Assembly (NCBI RefSeq): GCF_006265175.1
Contig: NZ_VDCQ01000026.1
Location: 676 to 64,675 of the forward strand
Reading direction: 5' to 3'
Source of the DNA: Paenibacillus hemerocallicola
Lineage (GTDB): Bacteria > Bacillota > Bacilli > Paenibacillales > NBRC-103111
Length of the DNA: 64,000 nt
Part shown: in pieces, positions 1 through 10,096 of the stretch
Layout: every line of letters starts with the position of its first letter
Numbering within the stretch: position 1 is the first letter of the stretch
Position numbers and translations under genes: made by a program
Notes under the pieces: generated by a model
Database searches by the model: none
Told to the model about the DNA's origin: nothing
The model's input: only the letters and a program-made list of their open reading frames with translations

Positions 1-17
1 GGCTATAAGCAAACAAG

Positions 18-50
18 AAGTCCTGCCCTTAAGCAGGGCTTTTTGTTTTT
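18..50 (+). terminator. Intrinsic terminator of an upstream gene
   Basis: A 9-bp stem (18-26 with 33-41, one G-T pair) with a 6-base loop is followed by a T-rich run to position 50. It ends a transcription unit that lies to the left of the window. Confidence 0.8.
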
Positions 51-61
51 CTCAGCATAAC

Positions 62-96
62 AAAGACCTCTTGGATTAATTTCTCAGAGGTCTTTT
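62..96 (+). terminator. Second, tandem terminator-like hairpin
   Basis: A perfect 10-bp stem (62-71 with 86-95) with a 14-base loop ends in a TTTT run. It directly follows the first terminator, so the upstream unit has a double stop. The arms carry A and T ends, so it could act on either strand. Confidence 0.7.
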
Positions 97-188
97 CTTA
101 TTGGAGAACGATATGCGCTTCGGGATTGAGCCATACTATTTCCAAGTCGACCTAATCCGACCAAGCATTGCGAAGGAGGCGGTATGCA

Positions 189-1376
189 GTGAAAGCCATA
201 CGCTTTGGACTATGTATGACGATCTTGGCGAGTACGATCGGATGTCAACCGTATGTATCGGATAAGCTAAGCCAAGTTTCACTTGGGTCGGAAGCGGCCC
301 CCCGTGCAGAAGTAATGGACAGAAACACAAGCTCGAATGATTTGACGAGCCCCCCCTCGCCTCCTGCGTACGACGCTCTCCCCAGATCCAGACCGAAGGC
401 GAAAGGCGTATACGTTAGCGGGTGGGCTGCAGGAACATCCAAACTCGATAAAATTATCGAGTTGATCGAACAAAGCGAACTGAATGCGCTAGTAATCGAC
501 GTTAAGAACGATTCCGGCCAAGTGACGTTCGATTCTCAACTGCCACTGGTGAAAGAGTTCGGAGCGGATTCCGAGAAGATGATACCGGATATCCATAAGC
601 TCGTCGCAGATTTGAAAAAGAAAGATATATACACCATTGCAAGAGTAGTCGTATTTAAAGATCCTTACGCCGCCTCGATCAAGACGGAGTGGGCACTGCA
701 TGCGAAGGATGGTACGATATGGCGGAATAAACGCGGCGAATCTTGGATAGACCCTTACAACCAACAAGTATGGAAATATGCGCTGGACGTGGCCAAGGAA
801 GCGGCAGACTGCGGATTTGACGAAATCCAGTTCGATTATGTCCGCTTCCCCGATAATAGCCGAATGATCGACCGGGAGGTTGAATACCAGAATCCGAACA
901 ATTGGTCGAAAACGACGGCTATCGCGCAATTTTTGAGCCAGGCTAAAAAAGAGCTTAACGAAAAAGGTGTATTCGTATCCGCCGATGTTTTCGGTCTGAC
1001 TCCTTCGGTATCCGACGATATGGGAATCGGTCAGAAATGGAGCGAGTTAGCTTCCGAAATCGATGTGATCAGTCCGATGATCTATCCGTCTCATTATGGC
1101 AGCGGCGTGTTCGGAGTGGAGCACCCTGATCTGCAGCCTTATCGAATCGTACGGCAAGCGTTATCGGACAGCCTCGATAAAAATGATCAACTTCTGAAAG
1201 AGGGCAAACAGCCGGCTGCGGTCCGCCCATGGCTGCAAGATTTCACGGCGGCGTGGGTCAAGCCGCATCAACCGTATGGGAAGGAAGAAGTACTATCCCA
1301 GATTCAAGCGGCCAAAGAGCTCGGGATAGAAGAGTATTTGCTATGGAATTCCAGCTGTACTTACACTTTCAGGTAA
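189..1376 (+). CDS. Putative glycoside hydrolase, lipoprotein (DUF4015 type)
   Basis: The product is about 395 residues and starts at GTG 189, because AAGGAGG at 173-179 sits 9 bases upstream. A TTG at 168 in the same frame lies before that site. The N-terminus is a short hydrophobic signal ending in T-I-G-C near residue 19, which suggests a lipid-anchored protein, although the lipobox is weak at -3. A Ser/Pro-rich linker follows. The rest, from about residue 70, resembles the TIM-barrel-like putative glycosyl hydrolase family DUF4015 (GVYVSGW near its start, then [12 protein letters not shown] and SPMIYPSHY motifs). The natural substrate is unknown. It stands alone between two terminators and the guaB promoter. 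Confidence 0.75.
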   Translation: MKAIRFGLCMTILASTIGCQPYVSDKLSQVSLGSEAAPRAEVMDRNTSSNDLTSPPSPPAYDALPRSRPKAKGVYVSGWAAGTSKLDKIIELIEQSELNALVIDVKNDSGQVTFDSQLPLVKEFGADSEKMIPDIHKLVADLKKKDIYTIARVVVFKDPYAASIKTEWALHAKDGTIWRNKRGESWIDPYNQQVWKYALDVAKEAADCGFDEIQFDYVRFPDNSRMIDREVEYQNPNNWSKTTAIAQFLSQAKKELNEKGVFVSADVFGLTPSVSDDMGIGQKWSELASEIDVISPMIYPSHYGSGVFGVEHPDLQPYRIVRQALSDSLDKNDQLLKEGKQPAAVRPWLQDFTAAWVKPHQPYGKEEVLSQIQAAKELGIEEYLLWNSSCTYTFR

Positions 1377-1434
1377 AAGTATGTCGGAACGGAGACAGTC
1401 GCTCGTAGAACCTGCGATACATAACCGGATTGCC

Positions 1435-2977
<1,543 letters not shown>

Positions 2978-2990
2978 CGATAAGCAGAAG

Positions 2991-3019
2991 GCAGGGTACA
3001 CGCGTGCCCTGCTTTTTTT
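2991..3019 (+). terminator. guaB terminator
   Basis: GCAGGG (2991-2996) pairs with CCCTGC (3007-3012), with extra pairs inside, and is followed by seven T residues. Confidence 0.85.
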
Positions 3020-3082
3020 CATCTCGGAAGTCGATCGTCTACTCTATCGATATCGCTAATTTGGACGAACGGCCGTTTTGCC

Positions 3083-3111
3083 TTTTGCCGCAAGGATCGG
3101 TATGTTACAAT
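3083..3111 (+). promoter_or_regulatory. Possible promoter of dacA
   Basis: TACAAT (3106-3111) has an upstream TG (extended -10), as at guaB. A -35 box is poor: TTTTGC at 3083-3088 gives 17-base spacing, and TTGCCG at 3085-3090 gives 15. Confidence 0.4.
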
Positions 3112-3204
3112 GAAAACAAACGGGTTTTCTTGGTTTTATATGGGGAGATCGGGACTTGCTTTTCCCGCTTCGCAATCATAGTTTGAAAGGGAGTTGGGAG
3201 AAGA

Positions 3205-4515
3205 GTGTTGGGAGCAGGAAAAGCCAGATGGAGCAGATGGATCGTATGGGTATGTTGGATTACCGTGTTGGCCAATACGCTTATTTTCATACAACCGTCC
3301 AAGGCGCAAGCGGCCGAAGCCGTGAATTTGCAGCTGGAAGCCAAGTCCGCGATTCTGATTGAAGCGTCGACCGGACAAGTTCTCTATGAGACGAATGCGG
3401 ACCAACCTATGCCTCCCGCCAGCATGTCCAAGATGATGACCGAATATTTGGTCATGGAAGCGGTGAAATCGGGGAAAATTAGTTGGGACACGATCGTGTC
3501 TCCTTCTCAATATGCCGTAGATGTTATCGGTTCGGGTCAATTGATCGGACCCGGGGAAAAATATACGGTAAAAGATTTGTTTGGAGCGATGTCCATTTAT
3601 TCCGCAAACGATGCAACCGTTGCATTGGCTGAACTCGTGGGCGGAGGTAGCGAAGCGGAGTTCGTTAAAATGATGAACGATACGGCCAAAAAGTTCGGAT
3701 TCAACGAAGCATCGTTTTTCATCAACTCGACCGGACTGTCTCGGGCCGATCTGGGGAAATATGCGCCGCCTGGAACGGAGCCGGATACGATGATTACGGC
3801 CCGGGATGCGGCAGTACTGGCGCGCCATATTGTTATCGAGCATCCGGAAGTTTTGGAGTACTCCAGCGTTCCCTCGAAAAAATTCCGCGAGACGGATAAA
3901 TCTCCGATGATCAACTGGAACTGGATGCTTGAAGGAAACAAGGACAACCCCAACTTCAAGTCTTATGTATACCAGGGATTGGACGGATTGAAGACGGGGC
4001 ATACGAATGAAGCCGGGTATTGCTTTACGGGTACGGCCACTCGGAACGGCATGCGGCTGATCAGCGTCGTCATGAATACTCCGTCGGAAGCGAAGCGGTT
4101 CAGAGAAACACAAAAACTGCTGGATTACGGGTACACCACGTTTGAGATGAAATCGGTTGTTCCTGCCAAGAGCCCGATCGACTCGTTGAAGGCCATTCCC
4201 GTCAAAAAAGGCGTGAAAACGGAAGTGCCGGTCGTAACCGCCGACCCCGTCGATTTCGTCGTGAAAAAGGGCGAAACGCCGCAAGTGACGATGGAAGCGG
4301 CACCGTTGCCGGAGTTGAAAAGCGCTCCGATTCAGACGGGCGACGTGCTGGGAAGCGTCAAGGTCAAATACAACGAGATCGAGAAGACGATCAATCTGGT
4401 TGCCTCTCAGGATTTGGAAAAAGGAAGCTGGTTCCGCCTCATGATGAGAGGAATCAAAAACTTCTTCGGAGGAATATTTTCCGGCATTGCGGACGGCCTG
4501 AAAAACCTGTTCTAA
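3205..4515 (+). CDS. dacA: D-alanyl-D-alanine carboxypeptidase (PBP5 type)
   Basis: DacA removes the terminal D-Ala from peptidoglycan stem peptides outside the membrane. The product is 436 residues with a signal peptide ending near AQAAEA (about residue 38). All three penicillin-binding motifs are present: SMSK with Ser73 and Lys76, S133-A-N, and K263-T-G. A PBP5 C-terminal beta domain follows (about 290-400), then an amphipathic C-terminal helix (GIKNFFGGIFSGIADGLKN) that would hold the enzyme on the outer face of the membrane. The GTG start at 3205 follows a GGGAGAA stretch with short spacing, so the exact start is less sure. The order guaB-dacA-pdxS-pdxT-serS matches Bacillales. Confidence 0.95.
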   Translation: MLGAGKARWSRWIVWVCWITVLANTLIFIQPSKAQAAEAVNLQLEAKSAILIEASTGQVLYETNADQPMPPASMSKMMTEYLVMEAVKSGKISWDTIVSPSQYAVDVIGSGQLIGPGEKYTVKDLFGAMSIYSANDATVALAELVGGGSEAEFVKMMNDTAKKFGFNEASFFINSTGLSRADLGKYAPPGTEPDTMITARDAAVLARHIVIEHPEVLEYSSVPSKKFRETDKSPMINWNWMLEGNKDNPNFKSYVYQGLDGLKTGHTNEAGYCFTGTATRNGMRLISVVMNTPSEAKRFRETQKLLDYGYTTFEMKSVVPAKSPIDSLKAIPVKKGVKTEVPVVTADPVDFVVKKGETPQVTMEAAPLPELKSAPIQTGDVLGSVKVKYNEIEKTINLVASQDLEKGSWFRLMMRGIKNFFGGIFSGIADGLKNLF

Positions 4516-4531
4516 AAAGGGCTGACATGGG

Positions 4532-4560
4532 TTGTTAATTAAGGATGCTTGATGTACAAT
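4532..4560 (+). promoter_or_regulatory. Probable promoter of pdxS-pdxT
   Basis: TTGTTA (4532-4537), a 17-base spacer and TACAAT (4555-4560) lie about 80 bases before pdxS. Confidence 0.6.
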
Positions 4561-4638
4561 GACTCTTTAGAAGAGGATCACGGACAAGCGTGATATCGGT
4601 ATGGATCCACAGCTATTCATATACAGGAGGAATACAAG

Positions 4639-5520
4639 ATGGAAACAGGAACTTGGACAGTTAAAAAAGGAATGGCCGAAATGCAAAAAGGCGGCGTCAT
4701 CATGGACGTTATGAACGCCGAGCAGGCAAAAATCGCGGAAGCGGCCGGAGCTTGTGCCGTAATGGCTCTGGAACGCGTTCCTTCGGATATTCGTGCAGCC
4801 GGCGGCGTAGCCCGTATGGCGGATCCTACCGTATTGGAAGAAGTTATGAAGGTGGTCAGCATCCCGGTCATGGCCAAATGCCGGATCGGCCATTACGTCG
4901 AAGCCCGCGTGCTCGAATCGCTCGGCGCCGACTACATCGACGAGAGCGAAGTGCTCACGCCGGCGGATGAAGTGTTCCACATCGGCAAAAAAGATTTCAC
5001 CGTGCCGTTCGTTTGCGGCGCCAAAGATATCGGAGAAGCGCTTCGCCGTATCGGCGAAGGAGCGGCAATGATGCGTACGAAGGGCGAGCCGGGAACGGGC
5101 AACATCGTGGAAGCCGTTCGCCATATCCGGATCATCAATTCGCAAATCCGTAAAATTCAAAGCATGTCCAAAGACGAGCTGATGACCGAAGCCAAAAACT
5201 TGGGCGCTCCGTACGATCTCGTCTTGTATGTTCATGAAAACGGACGCTTGCCGGTCGTCAACTTCGCGGCGGGCGGAGTAGCGACTCCTTCCGATGCGGC
5301 TCTTATGATGCATTTGGGCGCAGACGGCGTATTCGTCGGATCCGGCATTTTCAAATCGGACAATCCGGAGAAATTCGGCAAAGCAATCGTTCAAGCAACG
5401 ACGCACTATACGGATTATGCCCTGATCGCCGAAGTGTCCAAAAACTTGGGCGCGCCGATGAAAGGGATCGAAATCTCCAAGCTGGATGCATCGCAGCGGA
5501 TGCAGGACCGCGGCTGGTAA
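4639..5520 (+). CDS. pdxS: Pyridoxal 5'-phosphate synthase, lyase subunit
   Basis: PdxS builds pyridoxal 5'-phosphate from ribose 5-phosphate, glyceraldehyde 3-phosphate and ammonia, the last delivered by PdxT. The product is 293 residues, the usual length, and almost every region matches the family, including [20 protein letters not shown] and the phosphate-binding [10 protein letters not shown] and GSGIFKS segments. The start ATG follows AGGAGG at 4624-4629. pdxT begins 21 bases after the stop, so the two subunits are co-transcribed. Confidence 0.97.
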   Translation: METGTWTVKKGMAEMQKGGVIMDVMNAEQAKIAEAAGACAVMALERVPSDIRAAGGVARMADPTVLEEVMKVVSIPVMAKCRIGHYVEARVLESLGADYIDESEVLTPADEVFHIGKKDFTVPFVCGAKDIGEALRRIGEGAAMMRTKGEPGTGNIVEAVRHIRIINSQIRKIQSMSKDELMTEAKNLGAPYDLVLYVHENGRLPVVNFAAGGVATPSDAALMMHLGADGVFVGSGIFKSDNPEKFGKAIVQATTHYTDYALIAEVSKNLGAPMKGIEISKLDASQRMQDRGW

Positions 5521-5541
5521 GCTTAGAAAGAAGGGTCAGCT

Positions 5542-6129
5542 ATGAAAATAGGCGTTCTCGCTCTGCAAGGAGCGGTGGCTGAGCATATCAAGATGATCGA
5601 ATCCGCCGGAGCCGAAGGCGTCGTCGTCAAAAAAACGGACCAGCTTCCGGACTTGGACGGCATTATCATTCCGGGTGGGGAAAGCACGACGATCGGAAAG
5701 CTGATGCGGGACTACGGATTCATCGAGGCGATCCGAACTTTCTATGAACAAGGCAAACCGGTTTTCGGCACTTGCGCGGGGCTGATTATCTTGGCTGATG
5801 AAATCGTAGGACAAGAGCAAGCTCATCTGCAGTTGATGAATATGAAAGTACAGCGCAATGCGTTCGGCCGCCAGCGGGAAAGCTTCGAAACGGAGCTTGC
5901 GATCAAAGGCATCGAAGAACGGGTGCGTGCCGTATTTATCCGAGCCCCATTGATCAAGGAAGTGGGTGCCGAGGTCGATGTGCTGTCGACGCATAACGGC
6001 GAAATCGTTGCAGCGAGACAAGGCCGTTTGTTGGCCGCGTCGTTCCATCCCGAGCTGACGAACGATTATCGGATGCATCAATACTTTTTGGATATGGTCA
6101 AAGAGGCCAAGTCTTCTTCGGTTCAATGA
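5542..6129 (+). CDS. pdxT: Pyridoxal 5'-phosphate synthase, glutaminase subunit
   Basis: PdxT hydrolyses glutamine and channels ammonia to PdxS; twelve of each subunit form the working complex. The product is 195 residues. The class I glutamine amidotransferase triad is intact: Cys78 in GTCAG, and His169 and Glu171 in SFHPEL. The GGES segment near residues 45-48 forms the oxyanion region. It ends just before a clear terminator, so pdxS-pdxT is a two-gene operon. Confidence 0.96.
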   Translation: MKIGVLALQGAVAEHIKMIESAGAEGVVVKKTDQLPDLDGIIIPGGESTTIGKLMRDYGFIEAIRTFYEQGKPVFGTCAGLIILADEIVGQEQAHLQLMNMKVQRNAFGRQRESFETELAIKGIEERVRAVFIRAPLIKEVGAEVDVLSTHNGEIVAARQGRLLAASFHPELTNDYRMHQYFLDMVKEAKSSSVQ

Positions 6130-6178
6130 AATAACGGCTACGACTAACAGATGGATCGTTATTGTCGCCGTTCTGCAG

Positions 6179-6219
6179 GAAGCACCTTGTTTGGCTGAAG
6201 CCCGGGGTGCTTCTTTTTT
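6179..6219 (+). terminator. pdxST terminator
   Basis: GAAGCACC (6179-6186) pairs with GGTGCTTC (6206-6213), followed by six T residues. Confidence 0.85.
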
Positions 6220-6262
6220 GCATAAAATAAGCCGCTAGCATTTGCGCACTCCCGTGGCGAAG

Positions 6263-6291
6263 TTGAATATTTTACCGATGTATAGTACATT
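6263..6291 (+). promoter_or_regulatory. Probable promoter of serS
   Basis: TTGAAT (6263-6268), 17 bases and TACATT (6286-6291). Only about 45 bases separate it from the start codon, so there is no room for a T-box leader. Confidence 0.55.
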
Positions 6292-6338
6292 ATATTGCAT
6301 AACTTTGTATACTAGTTCCCTTTTGGGAGGGGTTTTTG

Positions 6339-7619
6339 TTGTTCGACGTCAAGCTGTTGCGTAATGAAATCGAACGGGTGAAGGAAGCGATGACCACGCG
6401 CGGGAAATCGGCCGAGGAAATTAACCGCTTCACCGGTTTGGATGGAAAACGAAGGGAATTGCTGCAGGAAAGCGAGCAGCTGAAAAACCGCAGAAATACC
6501 GTTTCGCAAGAAGTAGCGGCCAAAAAACGAAACGGGGAAGACGCCGAACCGCTAATATTGGAAATGCGCGACGTAAACGATCGGATTAAAGGCTTGGACG
6601 AAGAAGTGCGCGTGCTTGAAGAGGATTTGAACAAGCTGCTGCTGTCCATCCCCAATATGCCGCATGCAACGGTTCCGGTGGGCAAGTCCGAAGACGATAA
6701 CGTCGAAATGCGCCGGGAAGGCGACGTTCCATCGTTTCCGTTCGAACCGAAGGCGCATTGGGAGCTGGCGGACAAGCTAGGCATACTCGATTTCGAAGCA
6801 GGGGCGAAAGTAACCGGCTCCCGGTTCGTATTTTATAAAGGACTCGGAGCCCGTTTGGAGCGCGCGCTTATCAATTTCATGATGGATCTGCATAGCGATT
6901 CGCACGGATACGAGGAGATTCTCCCGCCTTACATCGTGAACCGCGAAAGCTTGACGGGGACGGGGCAGCTGCCCAAATTTGAAGAAGACGTGTTCAAAAT
7001 TCAAAATACCGACTACTTCTTGATTCCAACGGCGGAAGTGCCGGTAACGAATGTACATCGGGACGAAATATTGCCGACGGAAGTTCTTCCTAAATATTAC
7101 GTCGCATACAGTGCATGCTTCCGTTCGGAAGCGGGTTCCGCCGGAAGAGACACACGCGGTCTCATTCGCCAGCACCAGTTCAACAAAGTGGAGCTGGTCA
7201 AGATCGTGAAGCCCGAGGATTCCTACGACGAGCTCGAGACGTTGACCCAGCATGCGGAGAAGGTGCTGCGCCTGTTGAAGCTTCCGTATCGCGTTCTGAC
7301 GCTCTGTACGGCCGATCTGGGCTTCTCGTCGGCCAAGACGTATGACTTGGAAGTATGGCTGCCCAACAGCGGCATGTACCGCGAAATTTCGTCCTGCAGC
7401 AACTTTGAAGATTTCCAGGCTCGCCGATCGAACATGCGGTTCCGCCGAGATGCGAAATCGAAGCCGGAGTTCGTTCATACCTTGAATGGCTCGGGGCTGG
7501 CGGTCGGGCGGACATTGGCCGCTATTCTGGAAAATTACCAGCAGTCGGACGGCAGCGTGCTCGTGCCTGAGGCGCTCCAGCCTTACATGAACGGAGTAAA
7601 AGCAATCTCCAGAAAATAG
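6339..7619 (+). CDS. serS: Seryl-tRNA synthetase
   Basis: SerS charges tRNA-Ser with serine (class II synthetase, cytoplasm). The product is about 426 residues. An N-terminal coiled-coil tRNA-binding arm (about 1-110) is followed by the catalytic domain with motif 2 ([15 protein letters not shown]) and motif 3 ([16 protein letters not shown]). TTG 6339 is chosen because GGAGG (6326-6330) ends 8 bases before it; the adjacent TTG at 6336 is possible and would add one residue. A tRNA-Ser gene follows 63 bases downstream, an arrangement also seen near serS in Bacillus. Confidence 0.96.
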   Translation: MFDVKLLRNEIERVKEAMTTRGKSAEEINRFTGLDGKRRELLQESEQLKNRRNTVSQEVAAKKRNGEDAEPLILEMRDVNDRIKGLDEEVRVLEEDLNKLLLSIPNMPHATVPVGKSEDDNVEMRREGDVPSFPFEPKAHWELADKLGILDFEAGAKVTGSRFVFYKGLGARLERALINFMMDLHSDSHGYEEILPPYIVNRESLTGTGQLPKFEEDVFKIQNTDYFLIPTAEVPVTNVHRDEILPTEVLPKYYVAYSACFRSEAGSAGRDTRGLIRQHQFNKVELVKIVKPEDSYDELETLTQHAEKVLRLLKLPYRVLTLCTADLGFSSAKTYDLEVWLPNSGMYREISSCSNFEDFQARRSNMRFRRDAKSKPEFVHTLNGSGLAVGRTLAAILENYQQSDGSVLVPEALQPYMNGVKAISRK

Positions 7620-7682
7620 ACCTTGCAGTGCGCCCGTATCCTGTGATAAAATCCATGTTGTCATTGGCGGGCGCCTAATCTT

Positions 7683-7769
7683 GGAGAGGTGGTCGAGTGG
7701 TTTAAGGCTCTGGTCTTGAAAACCAGCGAAGGGGAAACTCTTCCGTGGGTTCGAATCCCACCCTCTCCG
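7683..7769 (+). tRNA. tRNA-Ser (anticodon TGA)
   Basis: An 87-base class II tRNA. GGAGAGG (7683-7689) pairs with CCTCTCC (7762-7768) and G7769 is the discriminator. The anticodon stem CTGGT/ACCAG encloses CTTGAAA, giving TGA. The long variable arm and the GGTTCGAATCC T-arm are present. CCA is not encoded. Confidence 0.97.
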
Positions 7770-7887
7770 TATAAGCAACTTTATGCAACGGGATGCAGAA
7801 CCTTTAGGTTCGTCGAAGCATAGGCTTCGTTAGGACAACTTCGCAGTCTCACCCGAAGGGGGAGTATCCCACCCTCTCCGTATAAGC
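7755..7887 (+). repeat. 22-base direct repeat of the tRNA-Ser 3' end
   Basis: The last 15 bases of tRNA-Ser plus 7 bases of flank (7755-7776) recur exactly at 7866-7887, a shift of 111 bases. A CGAAGGGG segment just before the second copy also resembles the tRNA variable-arm region, so the second copy may be a deleted tRNA-Ser fragment. No integrase is nearby. It could be a fossil attachment site or a failed tandem tRNA duplication. Confidence 0.85.
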
Positions 7888-8000
7888 TTTCTTGCACGGA
7901 CAAGCTGTGGACCTAACGGTTCATGGCTTTTTTTGTACGTCCCGCGCTTCGCATAAAAGGGTGCCCAGCTTCGCAAGTTAACGTTGCGGAGGTGTTGTTT

Positions 8001-8348
8001 ATGAGCAAAACAGACGTGCTCACGATCGATCAAAACGAGCTGACGGAGGCGTGGAAGCAAACGCTGCCTACCGTGTTGAACGAGTCGGATCAAGCCGAGG
8101 TCGCGCCGGACGAGCATGACCCGAAATCGCTGCGCATCCATATCCGGACGGCCGGGCACTCCATGTATACGTTCGACTTTCTGGTCACCTATGTCGACTC
8201 GCGCGAAGTGAGCGTCAAGTTGGTCGATGTAGAGAAGGCCGATCAGACGGTGGACGAACGCAACGACGTCATCCAGAACCTGGTCGAAGACTACGTACGC
8301 CATATCCATGAATGCGCGCAAGCTTTGAAGAACGTTACGACAAGCTGA
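8001..8348 (+). CDS. Hypothetical protein, 115 residues
   Basis: I do not recognise this protein. The ATG at 8001 is chosen because GGAGGTG (7988-7994) lies 6 bases upstream; the frame also runs back to an ATG at 7923 with no ribosome binding site. The product is acidic, soluble and without signal peptide or membrane segment, with alternating beta-like stretches (SLRIHIRTAGHSMYTFDFLV) and a helical C-terminus ending in a histidine-containing segment. Two small genes follow closely on the same strand, the second an SspP-like spore protein, so a role in sporulation is possible but is only inferred from position. Confidence 0.75.
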   Translation: MSKTDVLTIDQNELTEAWKQTLPTVLNESDQAEVAPDEHDPKSLRIHIRTAGHSMYTFDFLVTYVDSREVSVKLVDVEKADQTVDERNDVIQNLVEDYVRHIHECAQALKNVTTS

Positions 8349-8366
8349 AAAGGGAGGGTCCGAACC

Positions 8367-8525
8367 GTGACAAGACAAAAGGCGGCAGATAAAAATTTGC
8401 AAAACGTGGTCAAAGATTTGGATCAAAATCCCGTAAACGCCCATCATGCGATGCAGCTTCAGCAGGATACGAACGACCGTCGGAAACGGGATCGCCATAA
8501 CCACGACACTACGACAGTAAAATAA
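8367..8525 (+). CDS. Small hypothetical protein, 52 residues
   Basis: GTG at 8367 follows GGGAGGG (8352-8358) at 8 bases, and the frame closes with TAA at 8523-8525. The product (MTRQKAADKNLQNVV at its start) is hydrophilic, rich in Asn, Gln, Asp, Arg and His, with no hydrophobic segment, as many small spore-core proteins are. It lies between the 115-residue gene and sspP with short gaps (18 and 24 bases), suggesting one transcript. Family membership is not recognised. Confidence 0.6.
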   Translation: MTRQKAADKNLQNVVKDLDQNPVNAHHAMQLQQDTNDRRKRDRHNHDTTTVK

Positions 8526-8549
8526 AAGGACAAGCGAGGAGAGCCGAAT

Positions 8550-8696
8550 ATGCCGAAAGATATTCCCCAACCTGTAAACCCTCCTACCGGAGCGGGACAA
8601 CAAAACGCCAACAACGGCGGGAAGCAGGAGCCTTTATCAGGGTCCAAGCGGACGAAGCAGGCCAATCATACCCGTCATAACAACGGCGAAGGCTAA
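8550..8696 (+). CDS. sspP: Small acid-soluble spore protein P family
   Basis: A 48-residue hydrophilic protein. The segment KQEPLSGSKRTKQANHTR closely resembles the conserved core of Bacillus SspP (EPLDGSKKVKNRNHTR). Such minor spore proteins accumulate in the forespore core late in sporulation. GAGGAGAG (8536-8543) lies 6 bases before the ATG. In Bacillus sspP is paired with sspO; here the upstream 52-residue gene takes that place but does not look like SspO. No sigma-G promoter was assigned. Confidence 0.75.
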   Translation: MPKDIPQPVNPPTGAGQQNANNGGKQEPLSGSKRTKQANHTRHNNGEG

Positions 8697-8964
8697 AAAA
8701 TAAAATCCTATCCGGCGTATAACGAACCGTATCCCGGACATACTATTATCGACGGTGAACAGAGAGGTGTGGTTCCGTTGAACTATTCAACAGCAACACC
8801 AAGTAAGGATCCGTATACCGAACATTGAAGCGGAGGCGATGTGCTAAAGACACGTTAGCGTGTTACTAACACATGGAACAAGGATTGTTGGCTGACAGCG
8901 ATCCTGACGACCGTAACCGAAGCAGAAGGTAAGGGAAAGCGATTCATACAAACGATCACCGTCG
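8697..8964 (+). other. Structured intergenic region, possible small RNA or tiny gene
   Basis: About 270 bases without a convincing gene. A nested hairpin lies at about 8839-8874 (ATGTG/CACAT outer, ACACG/CGTGT inner). A second short one, AGGAT/ATCCT, lies near 8881-8905. A strong terminator closes the region. One tiny frame, TTG 8778 to TGA 8828 (16 codons), follows AGAGAGGTG at 8761-8769. I cannot decide between a small RNA, a leader peptide and the 3' untranslated tail of the sspP unit. It does not match the SRP RNA or 6S RNA patterns I know. Confidence 0.35.
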
Positions 8965-8989
8965 AAAAGGACCCGAAAGGGTCCTTTTT
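8965..8989 (+). terminator. Strong terminator of the spore-gene unit
   Basis: A perfect 10-bp stem (8965-8974 with 8979-8988) is closed by a GAAA tetraloop and ends in TTTTT. Confidence 0.9.
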
Positions 8990-8999
8990 AACGTTCTAG

Positions 9000-9028
9000 A
9001 AAAAGAACCCGCAGTCAAATTTCTGCGG
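9000..9028 (-). terminator. Terminator of the minus-strand hydrolase
   Basis: Read on the minus strand, CCGCAG and CTGCGG (9023-9028 and 9009-9014) form a stem followed by GTTC and a T run (A residues 9000-9004). It faces the plus-strand terminator, as expected between convergent genes. Confidence 0.7.
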
Positions 9029-9047
9029 ATTCCGAACGCATGAGCGA

Positions 9048-9845
9048 CTATAGTCGGATCGTTTTTAGGAAAGCGGATAGCTTATCCGCCAATTGCTCAG
9101 GGTGCTCCATCATGCTCATATGTCCGACTTTGTTCAAGAGTGCATGTCGGATGGAGTCGCTTTGAACGGAAAATGTTTTGTCCGGTTTAATAATTTGATC
9201 GTTCTCGCCGGCAACGAGTAAGACGGGACACGCGGCCTGCCGTAACACTTCGTTCCGGTCGGGCCGATCGCGCATCGCCTCCAATGTCACAACGGCACCC
9301 TCCGGCGGGGTGGCGTACCCGATTTTTTTAGCCTCTTCGACTTTATCGGACATCGATTCTACATGCTCGGGCGCAAACAGCTTGGGAATCAAGCCGTCGA
9401 CGAACGGTACGATTCCGGAATCGAGCACCGTCTGTATGGCCTTAAGACGGCCCTCTTTGCCTTTCTCGTCGTCCGGATAAGCCGTGGAATGGATTAACCC
9501 GAAAGCTCCCACACGGTCCGCATGGCGCTCGGCGGCCGCCAAGGTGACATACCCGCCAAGCGAATGACCCAGCCACACCGCTTTTCCGATATTCAACTGC
9601 TGCAGCAGGTCCGCCATATCGTCTGCAAAAGCTTCGATCGGATAAGGCGATTGCGGAACGCCGGATTTCCCGTGACCGGGCAAATCGGGAACAATAAGCC
9701 TGCATTGCGATTGAAGCAGCGGGACGACAGCATCCCAATACGACGAGCTGCCGCAAAACCCGTGGAGCAGCAATACGGGAATTCCTTCTCCCGCATCCTT
9801 ATAAGAGATCTCGATGGAGCGGTTGGACAATTTCACTTTGTTCAT
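9048..9845 (-). CDS. Alpha/beta-fold hydrolase
   Basis: A 265-residue cytoplasmic hydrolase. The nucleophile Ser95 sits in GHSLGGY, the acid is probably Asp216 in GENDQII, and the base His242 in VGHMSMMEHPE, so the triad is intact. The oxyanion HGF motif is at about residues 28-30. The sequence falls in the broad esterase/haloperoxidase group and the substrate cannot be told. On its strand the gene is the last one before the convergent terminators and follows the tRNA pair. Confidence 0.85.
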   Translation of the reverse strand: MNKVKLSNRSIEISYKDAGEGIPVLLLHGFCGSSSYWDAVVPLLQSQCRLIVPDLPGHGKSGVPQSPYPIEAFADDMADLLQQLNIGKAVWLGHSLGGYVTLAAAERHADRVGAFGLIHSTAYPDDEKGKEGRLKAIQTVLDSGIVPFVDGLIPKLFAPEHVESMSDKVEEAKKIGYATPPEGAVVTLEAMRDRPDRNEVLRQAACPVLLVAGENDQIIKPDKTFSVQSDSIRHALLNKVGHMSMMEHPEQLADKLSAFLKTIRL

Positions 9846-9952
9846 GGATCATTCCTCCCGTTTCTATTTTAACCATGCTACCCAAAACGAAACAAAAAAG
9901 CAAAAGGAGGAGACCGGAGGCGTTGCGGCTAAGCGGACGAAGGGAGCCTGTA

Positions 9953-9988
9953 AAACAAAAAAAATTACGGGCAAAAACCCGTAATTTT
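9953..9988 (-). terminator. Terminator of the minus-strand tRNA pair
   Basis: An 11-bp perfect stem (9961-9971 with 9978-9988) is followed on the minus strand by a run of T residues (A residues 9957-9964). Confidence 0.85.
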
Positions 9989-9998
9989 CTCTGAAATA

Positions 9999-10072
9999 TC
10001 GGAACGACAGGATTCGAACCTGCGACCTCTTAGTCCCGAACCAAGCGCTCTACCAAGCTGAGCCACGTTCCG
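9999..10072 (-). tRNA. tRNA-Pro (anticodon CGG)
   Basis: A 74-base tRNA on the minus strand. The acceptor CGGAACG pairs with CGTTCCG, with discriminator A. The anticodon loop TTCGGGA gives CGG. The T-arm is GCAGG TTCGAAT CCTGT. CCA is not encoded. Confidence 0.95.
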
Positions 10073-10096
10073 TCATCATCTATGTTATTCGGCAAG

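Noticed and set aside
6220-6338. T-box riboswitch before serS
   Set aside because: A promoter can be placed at 6263-6291, leaving about 45 bases of leader, and no T-box sequence or antiterminator is seen.
8697-8964. Signal recognition particle RNA or 6S RNA gene
   Set aside because: The conserved SRP apical loop sequence and the 6S open-bubble layout are not present.
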